A DNA stretch of 64,000 nt from Bedellia somnulentella (Eukaryota > Arthropoda > Insecta > Lepidoptera > Bedelliidae): assembly GCA_963576735.1 (NCBI GenBank), contig OY755181.1, positions 17,063,261 through 17,127,260 on the forward strand, written 5' to 3'. A model generated the notes under the pieces. It had not been told where the DNA came from and did not search any database. It was given only the letters and a program-made list of their open reading frames with translations. A program made the translations under genes and the position numbers. Positions 37,401 through 43,011 of this stretch are shown piece after piece; within the stretch, counting starts at the first letter, position 1, and each line of letters begins with the position of its first letter.

Positions 37401-40400
37401 GAGACCAGACCTTCCCTCTCTTCAAACACCCCTTGCTGCCCTGGACTTGTCTGGCCTGCTTTGTGCAGTTTGGGATCTTCTCTACGTAAGTTTTTTTTAC
37501 CATAATAGTCCGATTTTGAACCCTGACTAAGACGGGTTGGTTGCCTAGCGTTAACTACCTTGATAGTATATAGTCAGTAGTAGTATAGTCGGGTTATAAA
37601 AGGTCTCCAATTACCATCTCTTTACGTGTCCTCCGAAGCACGAAACTATGGTTGACTAAAATTTGAATCTTTTTGTTTATGAAAACCTCATGTGGGGATC
37701 ATTAGTAATAAATAAAGAATAAATAAAGGAAAGGAAAATTTCGACACAGGGGGAATCGAACCCGCGACCTCGGGTATACGCCCCCGTCGCTCTGCCAATT
37801 GAGCTACCGTGTCAATGGCTGCCAGCGAGAAATTCTTCTATCCTTTATTTCGTTTACACGTTTGAGTAGTGTTTGCATTTCCTACCTCCGAATTTTTTCT
37901 CATTCGTTCAATTTGTTCGCCTGTGTTGAAATTTTCCTTTCCTTTATTTATTACTTATGGTTGACTATGGTTACTTTGATTCATAAATTATTGCAATCTT
38001 GTACACTAAATGAGACTGTTTAAATTTTACTCCATCACATTAAGCAGAAAAACTAATTACTAAATTAACTTAAAAAAAATTGAATGCGAAATAGATACGA
38101 AAAACGTATAGCTACATAAAAATAAGTCAATATTTGACATAACCATGATGTTATATTTTAACCCCATAAATTCATTCTTCCAAAAATATGAGTTACATTA
38201 TAAACTACTGTATCAATAAGGCATTCAAATCGATAACGTTAAATAATATTAATATCCATTTATATTTCAGAGCAAATGGTTTCTACGTGTGGTTCCCTAC
38301 AATTTTGAACGCGTTGGCCAATCATGAGGGAACAGAAACTAGGATATGCGATATACTTGGCTCCAGATCTGTAAATAGCACTATGGTAAGATGATTAACT
38401 TAATACAACTAAAATAAATTGATTAGCACAACTCTAAGAGTCTACAGGGTGTATTGTACCACACTTGTACCACACTTGTTAAGGGACAAGTTATAACACC
38501 GTATATTCTCCGCGCAGATTCCTCTTAACCAAGATAATATTTATGTTGAACCGAATTATTACTGAACTCAATCACTTTACTTAGACTTGAGAGAAAATTT
38601 GAATCCTTGCATACTGTATTCGACTAGAGTTCCTAAACATTCAACAAAAACATTTGTTATGTATTAACTCGTATGTTTAACAATGTATTGTATATTGCAA
38701 CATTAAATACCCGAATATAATTTCCTTCAGTTCTTAAAAACAACAAATTTGGATACTTAATCAAATCCAGCAAATTAAACATAGTTCACATCTGAAAAAC
38801 ATCCATATTTCTTTATCCATATCCTAAGTTGTCAATTATGAGTTCTCATCTATAATTGAGGAGCTGGCAAAAAAAACCGGAGAAGTCCAGATTTAAAAAA
38901 ACCTTTTTTTTTAAATCTTGATATCTAAGACCGGTTGCCTCGATCCATGTTAATATTTTTAATCAAAACCAGCTCTTAGTGAGCCTATGATATAGGGCTT
39001 TAAAAGGTGCATATTTAAACGTTATATTATATGTTGATATTAGTTTTTTAGCCACTGTGTAAATTTTATTTTTGTGGACTAATCTGGTTTTGATCACCAG
39101 CTCCTCAATTAAAGATCTGTAAATGGCAAAAAACAAACTTAGATTTTCCACAAAACTAACCAAAACTATAAATGTCATCGATGCCTATAAAACATTTCCA
39201 TCTTCCAGCACATCTGCGACGACTCCGTTAACACAGACACATTCTTCCGCGCCATCATCATCGGACTAGTCTTCTGTTCCACCTACATCATCGTCGGCTT
39301 CTTGGTCGACTGCGTTGGCAAGAAGTGGATCCTTGTGGTGGTTCTTGGTGGCGCAGGAATTTGCGGGATGATCTCCCATTTGGTCCCAAACCAGCAAGTC
39401 GGGGTGGTCATGTTCGGAATCTTCCAGATGTCTGGAGCTTGCATCGGGTTATTAACTGCTGTTGTTGTAGGATTGTATCCTACTAAGTTGAGGTAATTAT
39501 ATGCACATATTTATGGCTGTACATACCTAAAAGAGATGGCCAAAAGTTTCGAAATTAGAAATTTCTTAGCTACTTTTCGAAGTTTAATGCGGATAAAATT
39601 CTAAAATTAATGAGGAGTACGTCACTGGGTTGTATAAATACACTGTCATTATGTAGAAGTATAAACTGGCCATGTGAGTTCCTCACCGATATAACCTTCC
39701 TCAATAAACCGCAATTATGGCCGAAAAACACATTGGTTTATATAGTGGTATTTGTTTCCACTAAACTACCGACGTTGTATTTTAACATTGATGTTAGAGA
39801 AACTTGCATTGAGGCAGAAACCTGTCCCAAAAAGAATTACAAGAAAAAGAACAGTAATTTAAATTGAGACAGAACGCAGTTGCATGTGCTTCCAAAGCAA
39901 TCCTATTTTATTTTAATGCCGTGTAGTATCAGCTTAGAATAACACTACCCCATTTCTACCCGTGGGTGATCGTAAGAGGCGACTAAGGGTATAGGGGCTT
40001 TTTTAAGTGATTTTTGGGCGATGTGGTTGGAGACCCGTCACCAAAAACATTTATTATTACCATCTTTTCCCCAATCAACTTCCAAAAGTGGCTGAGGAGT
40101 TTCTCATTCCAAAGCTCTGGCTACCCCGTTAAGGGATTTATAGCCGTGAGTATATGTATGTATGTATGTATGTTTAATGGAATTTTGTTTCGTGTTCTAA
40201 AAATAATATAGAAATATCAAAATTAATAAATGAATAGGAAGACTCAGCTGTTTATCGAATTTTGTATGAATATATGTACAACGGGTTTGCTTCCAATAAC
40301 TGTATTTGTTGTGACTTAATAAGTCGGTTAATTTTATGTTAAAAAATCCATCCCCAGAGCGATGGCAGTATGTCTGTCACTGATGATGGGTCGTGTGGGT

Positions 40401-41670
40401 TCGGTGATGGCGTCCAACCTCATTGGGTTTCTGCTTGATGAGAACTGCTCGCTCAGCTTTTATTTGTATGGAGGACTTCTTGTTGGTAAGTTGTACATAC
40501 ATACATACACTAAAGCCATTTTTTCCCATTGGGGTAGGCAGAGACTATTGATCGCCACTTTGTACGATCCTGGCTAACCTCTCTATCTTTGTTTACATCC
40601 ATCAATATTTTCATACATGCTCTTTTATTCTTCATACTACGGACGCCTGCCTTTTTTAGCACACTCTCTTTTTGGTCCAGTTGTGTTCTCCGTGGTCGTT
40701 GGTAAGTTGTGTCTTTAAATAAATGTTAAAGATATTTACCGAAGAGTTGGCAGACGTTCTAATTTATTCTGAAGATCACGAGACTTTGTCACCTGGTGTT
40801 CAGAGTACCCACGTTGAACTTTTACAGTCTACCCACGTGATAGGGGCAGGCTTATCGCCGTTGTTGTATTTGTGTGTATAGAATTAGCCAAATTGGGTGC
40901 ATCTTCCTCGGAGAACACCTTTGGAAGTGTCAACTAATGACGTAGAATGACAGGAGAACAGAAGGTGTATAATATGTATGAAATTCACGTCATGTGACAT
41001 AAGCCCCGTCTCTTGTAATGCAATAATGTCATTAAAATTACACAACTGTTTTATATAACAACTGGATCTTTTTACAGACTTGCAGTTAAAAGATACTATA
41101 TTCAAAGGTTGTACACCCATATCAAAAATTAATTGATTTGTTTGATTTTTCTACTTTTTTATATTTATAAGTTTGAGGTCGTCAGTAAAAAAATATTTAA
41201 ATGATACATACATACATATACTCACGGCTGTAAATCCCTTAATGCGGTAGCCAGAGTTTTGGAATGAGAAATTCCCCAGCCACTTTTGGAAGTTGATTGG
41301 GGAAAAGATGGTAATAACAAATGTTTTTGGTGACGGGTCTCCAACCACATCACCCAAAAATCACCTAAAAAGCCTCTTTACCCTTAGTCGCCTCTTACGA
41401 TTACCTACGGGTAGAAATGGGGTAGTGTATTCTAAGCCGACACTACACGGCGAATGATGCATTACAAAAACACAAATTTAATCGATTTTACGAATACTAT
41501 GTAAACTCACGTAAATTGCATTCTTGCAAAAGACTAAAACTAACAAACCTCAAATTATTCCTCCAGTATGTTCGCTGCTCTGCCTCACGCTACCAGGCAA
41601 CCAGAGCAACAAGAAAGATAAACAGTTCACAACAGAACCCGTTCAGACAGAAACACACGAACCAGTATGA
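16326..41670 (+). CDS. SV2-like MFS transporter, complete (gene 2)
   Basis: This is a plasma or vesicle membrane transporter of the SV2-like branch of the major facilitator superfamily. Ten coding exons (16326-16401, 27266-27427, 33840-34002, 34886-35010, 36032-36276, 37322-37485, 38271-38385, 39209-39492, 40358-40485, 41567-41670) have GT-AG borders and sum to 1566 bases: 521 residues plus TGA. The cytoplasmic N-terminus (to about residue 25) is polar. MFS motif A, GWVADTRGRR, is at 89-98. The RPWR and PESPKYL signatures of sugar/organic-ion transporters are at 198-201 and 222-228. A second motif A-like GFLVDCVGKKW is at 380-390. There are about twelve hydrophobic segments. The C-terminus is short and polar. 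The start ATG follows an acceptor and fits the family's N-terminus. It is the tandem paralogue of the gene ending at 4031. The substrate cannot be told from sequence. Confidence 0.92.
16729..16981 (-). mobile_element. SINE-A copy
   Basis: Complete antisense copy, of the GGAAGAATTGGGGTAGTG type. It lies inside the ~600-bp stretch that is missing from the second duplication copy. Confidence 0.88.
17310..17557 (-). mobile_element. SINE-A copy with preserved empty site nearby
   Basis: Antisense copy flanked by CTATGAGTA at 17301-17309 and 17558-17566. The duplicate locus at 17996-18004 has a single CTATGAGTA and no element, so it shows the site before insertion. Confidence 0.93.
17873..18302. 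repeat. Duplicated segment, copy 2 (without insertions)
   Basis: Shorter, nearly identical copy of 16583-17862. It goes straight from TTAGTG to GCATCGCGAAGCATTC and lacks both the ~600-bp stretch and the SINE-A. The shared body is a degenerate + strand RTE-like LINE end with frameshifts. Confidence 0.85.
18358..18396 (-). mobile_element. SINE-A tail fragment
   Basis: Only ACATATACTCACGGCTATAA plus about 15 more bases remain: an extreme 5' truncation. Confidence 0.7.
18431..18672 (+). mobile_element. tRNA-cored foldback element, copy 1
   Basis: Left to right: the AAATCTTTTTGTTCATGAAA and CCTCATGTGGGGATTATTAC segment, GAAAGAAAAA, part of a 5' spacer ending GCGCTGGCAGCCATT, the tRNA-like core (18572-18642), then GAAATTTTCCTTTCCTTTAT. 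The left segment is the inverse of the right-end sequence seen in other copies. Confidence 0.8.
18572..18642 (+). ncRNA. tRNA-like cloverleaf (not a canonical tRNA)
   Basis: The 71 bases fold as a cloverleaf: acceptor GACACGG/CTGTGTC (7 pairs, one G-T), D stem GCTC/GAGC, anticodon stem TCGGG/CCCGA with loop GCGTATA, and T arm GCGGG-TTCGATT-CCCGC. The A-box and B-box promoter regions are intact. The loop would give anticodon GTA, but base 33 is C where real tRNAs have T, so decoding is unlikely. It is probably the Pol III promoter of the element. Confidence 0.65.
18673..19018. other. AT-rich stretch, no recognised feature
   Basis: It contains (TTTA)n near 18710. The following sequence may be the 3' end of an unrecognised retroposon. 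No coding signal. Confidence 0.4.
19019..19215 (+). repeat. Retroposon 3' end with (TTA)n tail
   Basis: A T-rich body, then AATAAAATC followed by TTATTATTATTAATATTATT. The form suggests a non-LTR element 3' end; the family is not recognised. Confidence 0.4.
19266..19500 (+). mobile_element. SINE-A copy with simple-repeat replacement
   Basis: Sense copy in which the region after GTCGGCTTAGAATAG is replaced by (AATAG)n and (GATA)n repeats before GGGGATTTTAAGGGATT resumes. Confidence 0.85.
19553..19765 (+). mobile_element. tRNA-cored foldback element, copy 2 (best palindrome)
   Basis: The tRNA-like core (19644-19716) is flanked by an inverted repeat of about 44 bp. The left arm runs TCATAAATAAAAGATGTTAT...TTTCGACAC and the right arm GTGTCGAAA...ATAACATCTTTTATTTATGA. 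The left side also carries ACATGAATTCCTCATGTGGG. Copies at 33221 and 33540 share the left sequence. Confidence 0.85.
19644..19716 (+). ncRNA. tRNA-like cloverleaf with perfect acceptor stem
   Basis: Acceptor GACACTG/CAGTGTC pairs 7 of 7, D stem GCTC/GAGC 4 of 4, T arm GCGGG-TTCGAAC-CCCGC 5 of 5. The anticodon arm is weaker (ACGGG/CCCGA with an 8-base loop containing CGTATA). Compared with copy 1, pair six changes from G-T to T-A on both sides: a compensatory change. Confidence 0.65.
20069..20221. mobile_element. MITE, CGCCCGATTTC family, copy 1
   Basis: CGCCCGATTTCTGAACTGAG and the following TATTCAAGCTGAGAACAA are inverted at the right end. A second copy is at 52609-52744 and a minimal derivative at 44103-44139. 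Confidence 0.75.
20446..21287. mobile_element. TIR element with internal ATTGGGCCAAGC repeats
   Basis: GCTAGCAGTACACATTGGGC at 20446 is inverted at the right end (to 21287), and the inverted match runs about 50 bp. Within the arm the 12-mer ATTGGGCCAAGC is repeated in tandem, four units on the left and three on the right. A SINE-A (20759-21017) has inserted into it. No transposase is seen. Confidence 0.72.
20759..21017 (-). mobile_element. SINE-A copy with 12-bp target-site duplication
   Basis: Antisense copy flanked by CATTAAAATTTA at 20747-20758 and 21018-21029, nested inside the TIR element at 20446-21287. Confidence 0.9.
21425..21985 (-). repeat. Tandem array of the RTE 3' end, about eight ~62-bp units
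   Basis: ACTCACGCCATTA-like starts recur at about 21431, 21536, 21610, 21673, 21733, 21797, 21861 and 21923. Each unit is (CATA)n, TACTCACGCCATTACTTCCC, TTGGGGTAGGCAGATACG and a short AT spacer. The last unit runs on into GAAACTATCGATCGCCACTT, the LINE body. The unit is exactly the 3' end shared by the LINE and the SINEs. Confidence 0.85.
21986..22500. other. Stretch without a gene
   Basis: No coding region is supported. Its right part is the end of the possible 20298-22378 element. Short open frames here have no family features. Confidence 0.5.
22501..22761 (+). mobile_element. SINE-A copy with 10-bp target-site duplication
   Basis: Sense copy with CGAGTAAAAG at 22490-22499 and 22762-22771. 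Confidence 0.88.
22772..23290. other. Intron stretch, no recognised feature
   Basis: No coding signal or named repeat was identified. Confidence 0.45.
23310..23562 (-). mobile_element. SINE-A copy with 12-bp target-site duplication
   Basis: Antisense copy flanked by GCGGTTAAACAA at 23298-23309 and 23563-23574. Confidence 0.92.
23867..24090 (+). mobile_element. SINE-A copy, divergent subfamily
   Basis: Sense copy with GAGGAGTTTCTAGCTCTCAA and TTTATGACCGTGAG, the GACCGTGAG subfamily. Confidence 0.83.
24280..24485 (-). mobile_element. SINE-B fragment
   Basis: Contains CACGTGACATCGTCACCTGG, TGTTCAGAGTACCCACGTT and GGACAGTGTACTCACGT in the antisense order of SINE-B (full copies at 45850 and 55366). 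Confidence 0.7.
24552..24590 (-). mobile_element. Helitron-like 3' end on the minus strand
   Basis: ACTAGTGGTTTCGCCCCGGC is the reverse complement of a typical Helitron end, with GCCGGGGCGAAAC before a terminal CTAG and target T. The other end was not located. Confidence 0.45.
24591..25271. other. Intron stretch, no gene
   Basis: The segment to about 24800 ends AATAAAGTATCTTC with a (TTCTA)n run and may be a retroposon tail. The rest has no recognised feature. Confidence 0.45.
25272..25392 (+). mobile_element. SINE-A copy, 5'-truncated
   Basis: Sense copy keeping only the 3' half, from AACCTTTATTTCACCATC to CCGTAAGTATATG. Confidence 0.82.
25393..25929. other. Intron stretch, no recognised feature
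   Basis: AT-rich, no coding signal. Confidence 0.45.
25930..26283 (+). mobile_element. tRNA-cored foldback element, copy 3, with terminal hairpin
   Basis: The left end is itself a hairpin: AATTTAAATCTTTTTGTTCA is followed about 45 bases later by its inverse. Then come the full ~150-bp spacer (ATGTGATAGTTAGGCG...AAACACTACTTAAACGTG), GCGCTGGCAGCCATT, the tRNA-like core and CTTTCCTTTATTTATT. This copy shows the order of parts most fully. Confidence 0.8.
26174..26249 (+). ncRNA. tRNA-like core with 4-base insertion
   Basis: As the 18572-18642 core, with acceptor GACACGG/CTGTGTC and the CGGGGCGTATACCCGA anticodon arm. CAGT is inserted before the D stem, and the T arm has a mismatch. Confidence 0.5.
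26815..27069 (+). mobile_element. SINE-A copy with 12-bp target-site duplication
   Basis: Sense copy flanked by GTTGTTTTTGTA at 26803-26814 and 27070-27081. Confidence 0.92.
27266..27427 (+). CDS. Gene 2 exon 2
   Basis: Acceptor TTTTTATAG, donor G|GTAAGT. Encodes the first membrane segment (NIGNMLFSGLILMGMIMETL) and PAAQCDLQLSSSQKGWLAAI, the loop typical of SV2-like proteins. Confidence 0.92.
27446..27700 (-). mobile_element. SINE-A copy, divergent
   Basis: Antisense copy starting ATATACTCACGGTTATAAAT, 18 bases after the exon 2 donor, and ending CGACACTACACAG. Confidence 0.8.
27820..29100. repeat. Block with recurring CACAGAAATGAC motif
   Basis: ACACAGAAATGACG or close variants occur near 27868, 27889, 28014, 28764, 28780, 28873 and 29068, with inverted forms near 28725 and 28742. 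Between them, about 28300-28620 is less AT-rich; on the minus strand it has a short frame starting MANTSKKPVTEADKRSMQRV. No known family is recognised. It could be a decayed large element. Confidence 0.4.
29101..29582. other. Intron stretch, no recognised feature
   Basis: AT-rich; open frames are short and without motifs. Confidence 0.45.
29583..29833 (+). mobile_element. SINE-A copy, first of a head-to-tail pair
   Basis: Sense copy of the GCCGGCTTAGAATGTCGC subfamily. Its (TATG)n tail runs directly into the next copy. Confidence 0.9.
29834..30087 (+). mobile_element. SINE-A copy, second of a head-to-tail pair
   Basis: Sense copy beginning GCCGTGTAGTGTCGGC immediately after the tail of the previous one; it belongs to a different subfamily, so it inserted into the earlier tail and is not a tandem duplication. 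Confidence 0.9.
30088..30619. other. Intron stretch, no recognised feature
   Basis: No coding region or named repeat. Confidence 0.45.
30620..30745 (-). mobile_element. Non-LTR retrotransposon 3' end, (ATT)n tail
   Basis: On the minus strand it reads GAGATCGCTCTTAGTGATAA, a GTACAATAAAGAG signal and then (TTA)n. This is a common lepidopteran LINE 3' end form. It is only the end; the coding region is absent. Confidence 0.55.
30785..31260 (-). repeat. Retroposon with (TTTC)n tail, split by a SINE-A
   Basis: AGAAGAAAGAAAGAAAAAAC and CATTTATTTGGAAC lie left of the SINE-A, and CACCAACTCAGCATG to the right. Joined, these match the AATAAATG-tailed family at 1-230 and 4498-4740. Confidence 0.5.
30864..31121 (-). 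mobile_element. SINE-A copy with 10-bp target-site duplication
   Basis: Antisense copy (CTTAACGGGGT subfamily) flanked by ATAGATTTAC at 30854-30863 and 31122-31131. Confidence 0.9.
31261..32139. other. Intron stretch, no recognised feature
   Basis: AT-rich; a TTTC-rich run near 31650 may be a retroposon tail. Confidence 0.45.
32140..32560 (-). pseudogene. Reverse transcriptase remnant, jockey/CR1-like LINE
   Basis: On the minus strand, frames with stops and shifts read SKIIERVIDDHFTKYLE, then a degraded FSGAFE-type stretch, WFKSYLSDRMQFVEF, and SRGVLQGVILGPL. These are ordered blocks of the reverse transcriptase fingers and palm as in jockey/CR1-type elements. The catalytic YADD region is beyond the fragment. 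It is dead by multiple frameshifts. Confidence 0.75.
32561..33207. other. Intron stretch, no recognised feature
   Basis: No coding or repeat signal stands out. Confidence 0.45.
33221..33668 (-). mobile_element. tRNA-cored foldback element, copies 4 and 5 as a tandem dimer
   Basis: The sequence from AATTTAATGTTTTTTGACAT recurs 319 bases on (33221 and 33540), so this is one full unit followed by a partial one. The pair is flanked by ATCTTTTGGACAT at 33208-33220 and 33669-33681, a 13-bp target duplication (part of it overlaps the element's own AACATCTTTT end). Unit 1 carries the minus-strand tRNA-like core; unit 2 is a foldback with only the 3' half of the core. Confidence 0.8.
33305..33370 (-). 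ncRNA. tRNA-like core lacking part of the D arm
   Basis: Minus strand. Acceptor GACACTG/CAGTGTC is intact, but the first half of the D arm is deleted. The GGGCGTATACCCGA arm and T arm remain. Confidence 0.5.
33840..34002 (+). CDS. Gene 2 exon 3
   Basis: Acceptor TCCCCACAG, donor TT|GTGAGT. Carries MFS motif A (GWVADTRGRR) and the following membrane segments. Noticeably GC-rich against its introns. Confidence 0.93.
34003..34885 (+). other. Intron of gene 2, no recognised element
   Basis: No repeat from the families above is recognised in this intron. Confidence 0.5.
34886..35010 (+). CDS. Gene 2 exon 4
   Basis: Acceptor TTTGTTCCAG, donor G|GTAATT. Encodes SGPASGVVYTYLGEFN and YRDKMVAFGASFVGIGTVAL, conserved in SV2-like proteins. 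Confidence 0.93.
35043..35283 (+). mobile_element. SINE-A copy, GACCGTGAG subfamily
   Basis: Sense copy 33 bases after the exon 4 donor, with TTTATGACCGTGAGTATATG. Confidence 0.85.
35612..35858 (-). mobile_element. SINE-A copy with target-site duplication
   Basis: Antisense copy flanked by ATAGATAGATA on the left and near-identical ACAGATAGATA on the right. Confidence 0.85.
35884..35960 (+). mobile_element. RTE-like LINE 3' end remnant
   Basis: GCGATCGAAGTAGTCTCTGC and CTACCCCAGTGGGGACCATC correspond to the last coding codons and hairpin of the LINE at 54243-55345, here in sense orientation. Confidence 0.65.
36032..36276 (+). CDS. Gene 2 exon 5
   Basis: Acceptor TTGTTTCCAG, donor CCT|GTAAGT. 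Encodes RPWR and SPESPKYL, the MFS sugar-transporter-type signature before the central cytoplasmic loop. Confidence 0.94.
36291..36538 (-). mobile_element. SINE-A copy 15 bases after a donor site
   Basis: Antisense copy starting ACATACATATATATACTCAC and ending AGACACTACACAGC. Its tail begins 15 bases after the exon 5 donor. Confidence 0.9.
36909..37153 (-). mobile_element. SINE-A copy with 9-bp target-site duplication
   Basis: Antisense copy flanked by GTGATACTA at 36900-36908 and 37154-37162. Confidence 0.9.
37322..37485 (+). CDS. Gene 2 exon 6
   Basis: Acceptor CCAACTCCAG, donor AC|GTAAGT. Encodes the end of the central loop and HPLLPWTCLACFVQFGIFST, the start of the C-terminal six-helix half. 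Confidence 0.92.
37668..37955 (-). mobile_element. tRNA-cored foldback element, copy 6
   Basis: TTTTTGTTTATGAAAACCTC and CATGTGGGGATCATTAGTAA lie left, the minus-strand core in the middle, and GAAATTTTCCTTTCCTTTAT at the right, the inverse of the sequence beside the core on the left. Confidence 0.78.
37743..37813 (-). ncRNA. tRNA-like core
   Basis: Minus strand. Acceptor GACACGG/CTGTGTC, D stem GCTC/GAGC and the GGGCGTATACCCGA arm are intact; the T arm has lost a few bases. Confidence 0.5.
38271..38385 (+). CDS. Gene 2 exon 7
   Basis: Acceptor TATATTTCAG, donor ATG|GTAAGA. Encodes ANGFYVWFPTILNALANHEG and the start of the extracellular or lumenal loop. Confidence 0.92.
38386..38853 (+). other. 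Intron of gene 2, no recognised element
   Basis: AT-rich. Confidence 0.5.
38854..39110. mobile_element. Short-TIR MITE candidate
   Basis: AATTGAGGAGCTGG at 38854-38867 is exactly inverted at 39097-39110. The interior also has inner repeats of the TGGTTTTGAT type. The element is 257 bp and noncoding. Confidence 0.6.
39209..39492 (+). CDS. Gene 2 exon 8
   Basis: Acceptor ATCTTCCAG, donor AG|GTAATT. Contains GFLVDCVGKKW, the second-half motif A, and ends GLYPTKLR. Homologous to the gene 1 exon 262-548, three bases shorter. Confidence 0.94.
39503..39612 (-). mobile_element. SINE-A fragment, degenerate
   Basis: TTTATGGCTGTACATACCTA and TAGCTACTTTTCGAAGTTTA correspond to the antisense start of SINE-A. 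It begins 10 bases after the exon 8 donor. Confidence 0.6.
39918..40173 (+). mobile_element. SINE-A copy
   Basis: Sense copy from GCCGTGTAGTATCAGC to CCGTGAGTATATG(TATG)n, of the AAAGCTCTGGCTACCCCGTT subfamily. Confidence 0.9.
40358..40485 (+). CDS. Gene 2 exon 9
   Basis: Acceptor CATCCCCAG, donor G|GTAAGT. Encodes AMAVCLSLMMGRVGSVMASN, strongly conserved in SV2-like proteins. The donor is duplicated by the LINE insertion that follows. Confidence 0.94.
40495..40697 (-). mobile_element. RTE-like LINE 3' fragment with 13-bp target duplication over a splice site
   Basis: A 5'-truncated copy of the LINE at 54243-55345 (closely similar through CTCTTTTATTCTTCATAC and GTGTTCTCCGTGGTCGT). It is flanked by GTTGGTAAGTTGT at 40482-40494 and 40698-40710. 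That target contains the exon 9 5' splice site, so the site is now present twice. Confidence 0.92.
40738..40865 (-). mobile_element. SINE-B fragment
   Basis: Contains GTCACCTGGTGTTCAGAGTA, CCCACGTGATAGGGGCAGGC and TTATCGCCG in antisense SINE-B order. Confidence 0.72.
40884..41120 (-). pseudogene. LINE AP-endonuclease N-terminal fragment
   Basis: The minus-strand frame reads LNIVSFNCKSVKRS, then IIALQETGLM, then VDTSKGVLRGR. FNC and LQET are the first two catalytic blocks (Asn and Glu) of the LINE endonuclease/exonuclease/phosphatase domain. Only about 75 residues remain and no reverse transcriptase follows. Confidence 0.75.
41206..41451 (-). mobile_element. SINE-A copy
   Basis: Antisense copy of the GAGTTTTGGAATG subfamily; AATGAT flanks it at 41200-41205 and again just beyond its end at 41453-41458. 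Confidence 0.87.
41567..41670 (+). CDS. Gene 2 terminal exon
   Basis: Acceptor TTCCTCCAG. Encodes a short hydrophobic end VCSLLCLTLPG and a polar tail NQSNKKDKQFTTEPVQTETH, with TGA at 41668-41670. Confidence 0.92.
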
Positions 41671-41692
41671 AGACCAGAACTAAACCACATAG

Positions 41693-41698
41693 AATAAA
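41693..41698 (+). promoter_or_regulatory. Polyadenylation signal of gene 2
   Basis: AATAAA 22 bases after the stop codon. It is very close, so the 3' untranslated region may be short or a later signal used. Confidence 0.55.
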
Positions 41699-41851
41699 TT
41701 CCATCAGGATTTTATACAACGAGTCCTGTTTATAAGCGACGCGACGGGCGACTGAATTTCTGGATATAAAGATTTTTTTAAAAAAGGAAGATATCAAAAA
41801 ACGCCTTTTTATGTATATAGAATAGTTTGTAAATAGCAAATTTATTTATAA

Positions 41852-42118
41852 CATACATACATACATATGCTCACGGCTATATTTCCCTAGAAGGGGTAAC
41901 CAGAGCTAAGGAATTATAAATTCCTCAGCCACTTTTGGAAGTTGAGTGGGGAAAAGATGGTAAAAATAAAGGTTTTTGGTGATGGGTCTCCAACCGCATC
42001 GCCCAAAAATCCAATTAAAAGCCCCAATACCCTCAGTCGCCTCTTACGACACCCGTGGGTAGAAAGGGGTAGCGACATTCTAAGCCGGCACTACACGGCA
42101 CGCCGGCACTACACGGCA
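41852..42118 (-). mobile_element. SINE-A copy with duplicated 5' end
   Basis: Complete antisense copy; its 5' terminal GCCGGCACTACACGGCA-type sequence is repeated in tandem at 42101-42118. A similar doubling is seen at 45670-45708. Confidence 0.88.
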
Positions 42119-43011
42119 CACAATTTAACTAAGCAATTTAGATAGTTTAAAAGATTGCTGATGGATAATTAGCTTATACTAATCAACAAACTATATTACT
42201 AATAAGCAGTCCTTGGTACCTTTAGGCCACTCATATACCAATATATATTTTTCTATAATCACCTCAAAAATATTGATGAAAGCAGTGGTCTGATTCTGTA
42301 AAGATCATAAGTATGTAGCTAGCCTAGACTTAATTAGAAGTAAGTGTAAAACTAGAAAGGTGCTTTTTATATAAATTAATGATAGTTATAAAGATTTAGG
42401 CAATGAAACATTAGCTTAAGATAAATTGGTGTATGAAATAATTTTGTACACATTTTGTGGGCTTTTTCATGGCTCATATATTTTTTATATTTTTGTGTAA
42501 CATAATAATAATGTTTATTTTAATAAGTTTTTTAAACGTTTTAAAATATTATACAAATTTTGCTTTATTAGAACTTATATCTTATCAATTTAGTTAGTTA
42601 ACATTCGTTTTTTAATATATATAAGTGCTGTGATTGGATAATGAGTCGCTTAAAATATATATACGTTTATATACTTACATTTATAAAACTTAAGTTGGTA
42701 GTTTTCATTTGCAAATGGAAATGACAAATCATTGATAAAAACCTACATTTATAAATCACAAATTAGAGTAGCCAGATCTATAGAATTCGAGATTCCTCAT
42801 TAATTAAGAATATTGTACAGTGACTTAACTGTTGGTCCCCATACAAGGCAAAGCCTCTGTATCGCGAGCAACTGAATCGTAATTATTATATTAAGTTTTA
42901 TATATCTTTTAGATATACAAGATAGAGGAATGAAATTCCATTAAAAACGTCTATATTTTGTATTCATTTAAATGTGACATAATCCTAAGAATATTTTAGT
43001 AAATTAGTACA
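42119..43011. other. Intergenic AT-rich stretch with one SINE-A scrap
   Basis: About 42748-42810 (ATTAGAGTAGCCAGATCTAT) is a degenerate SINE-A fragment. The rest shows no coding or repeat signal. Confidence 0.5.

Noticed and set aside
41942..42145. Open frame with KVFGDGSPTASPKNPIKSP, seen again at 29528-29740 and 11569-11757
   Set aside because: These frames are the antisense strand of SINE-A copies. They recur only because the repeat does and carry no independent coding evidence.
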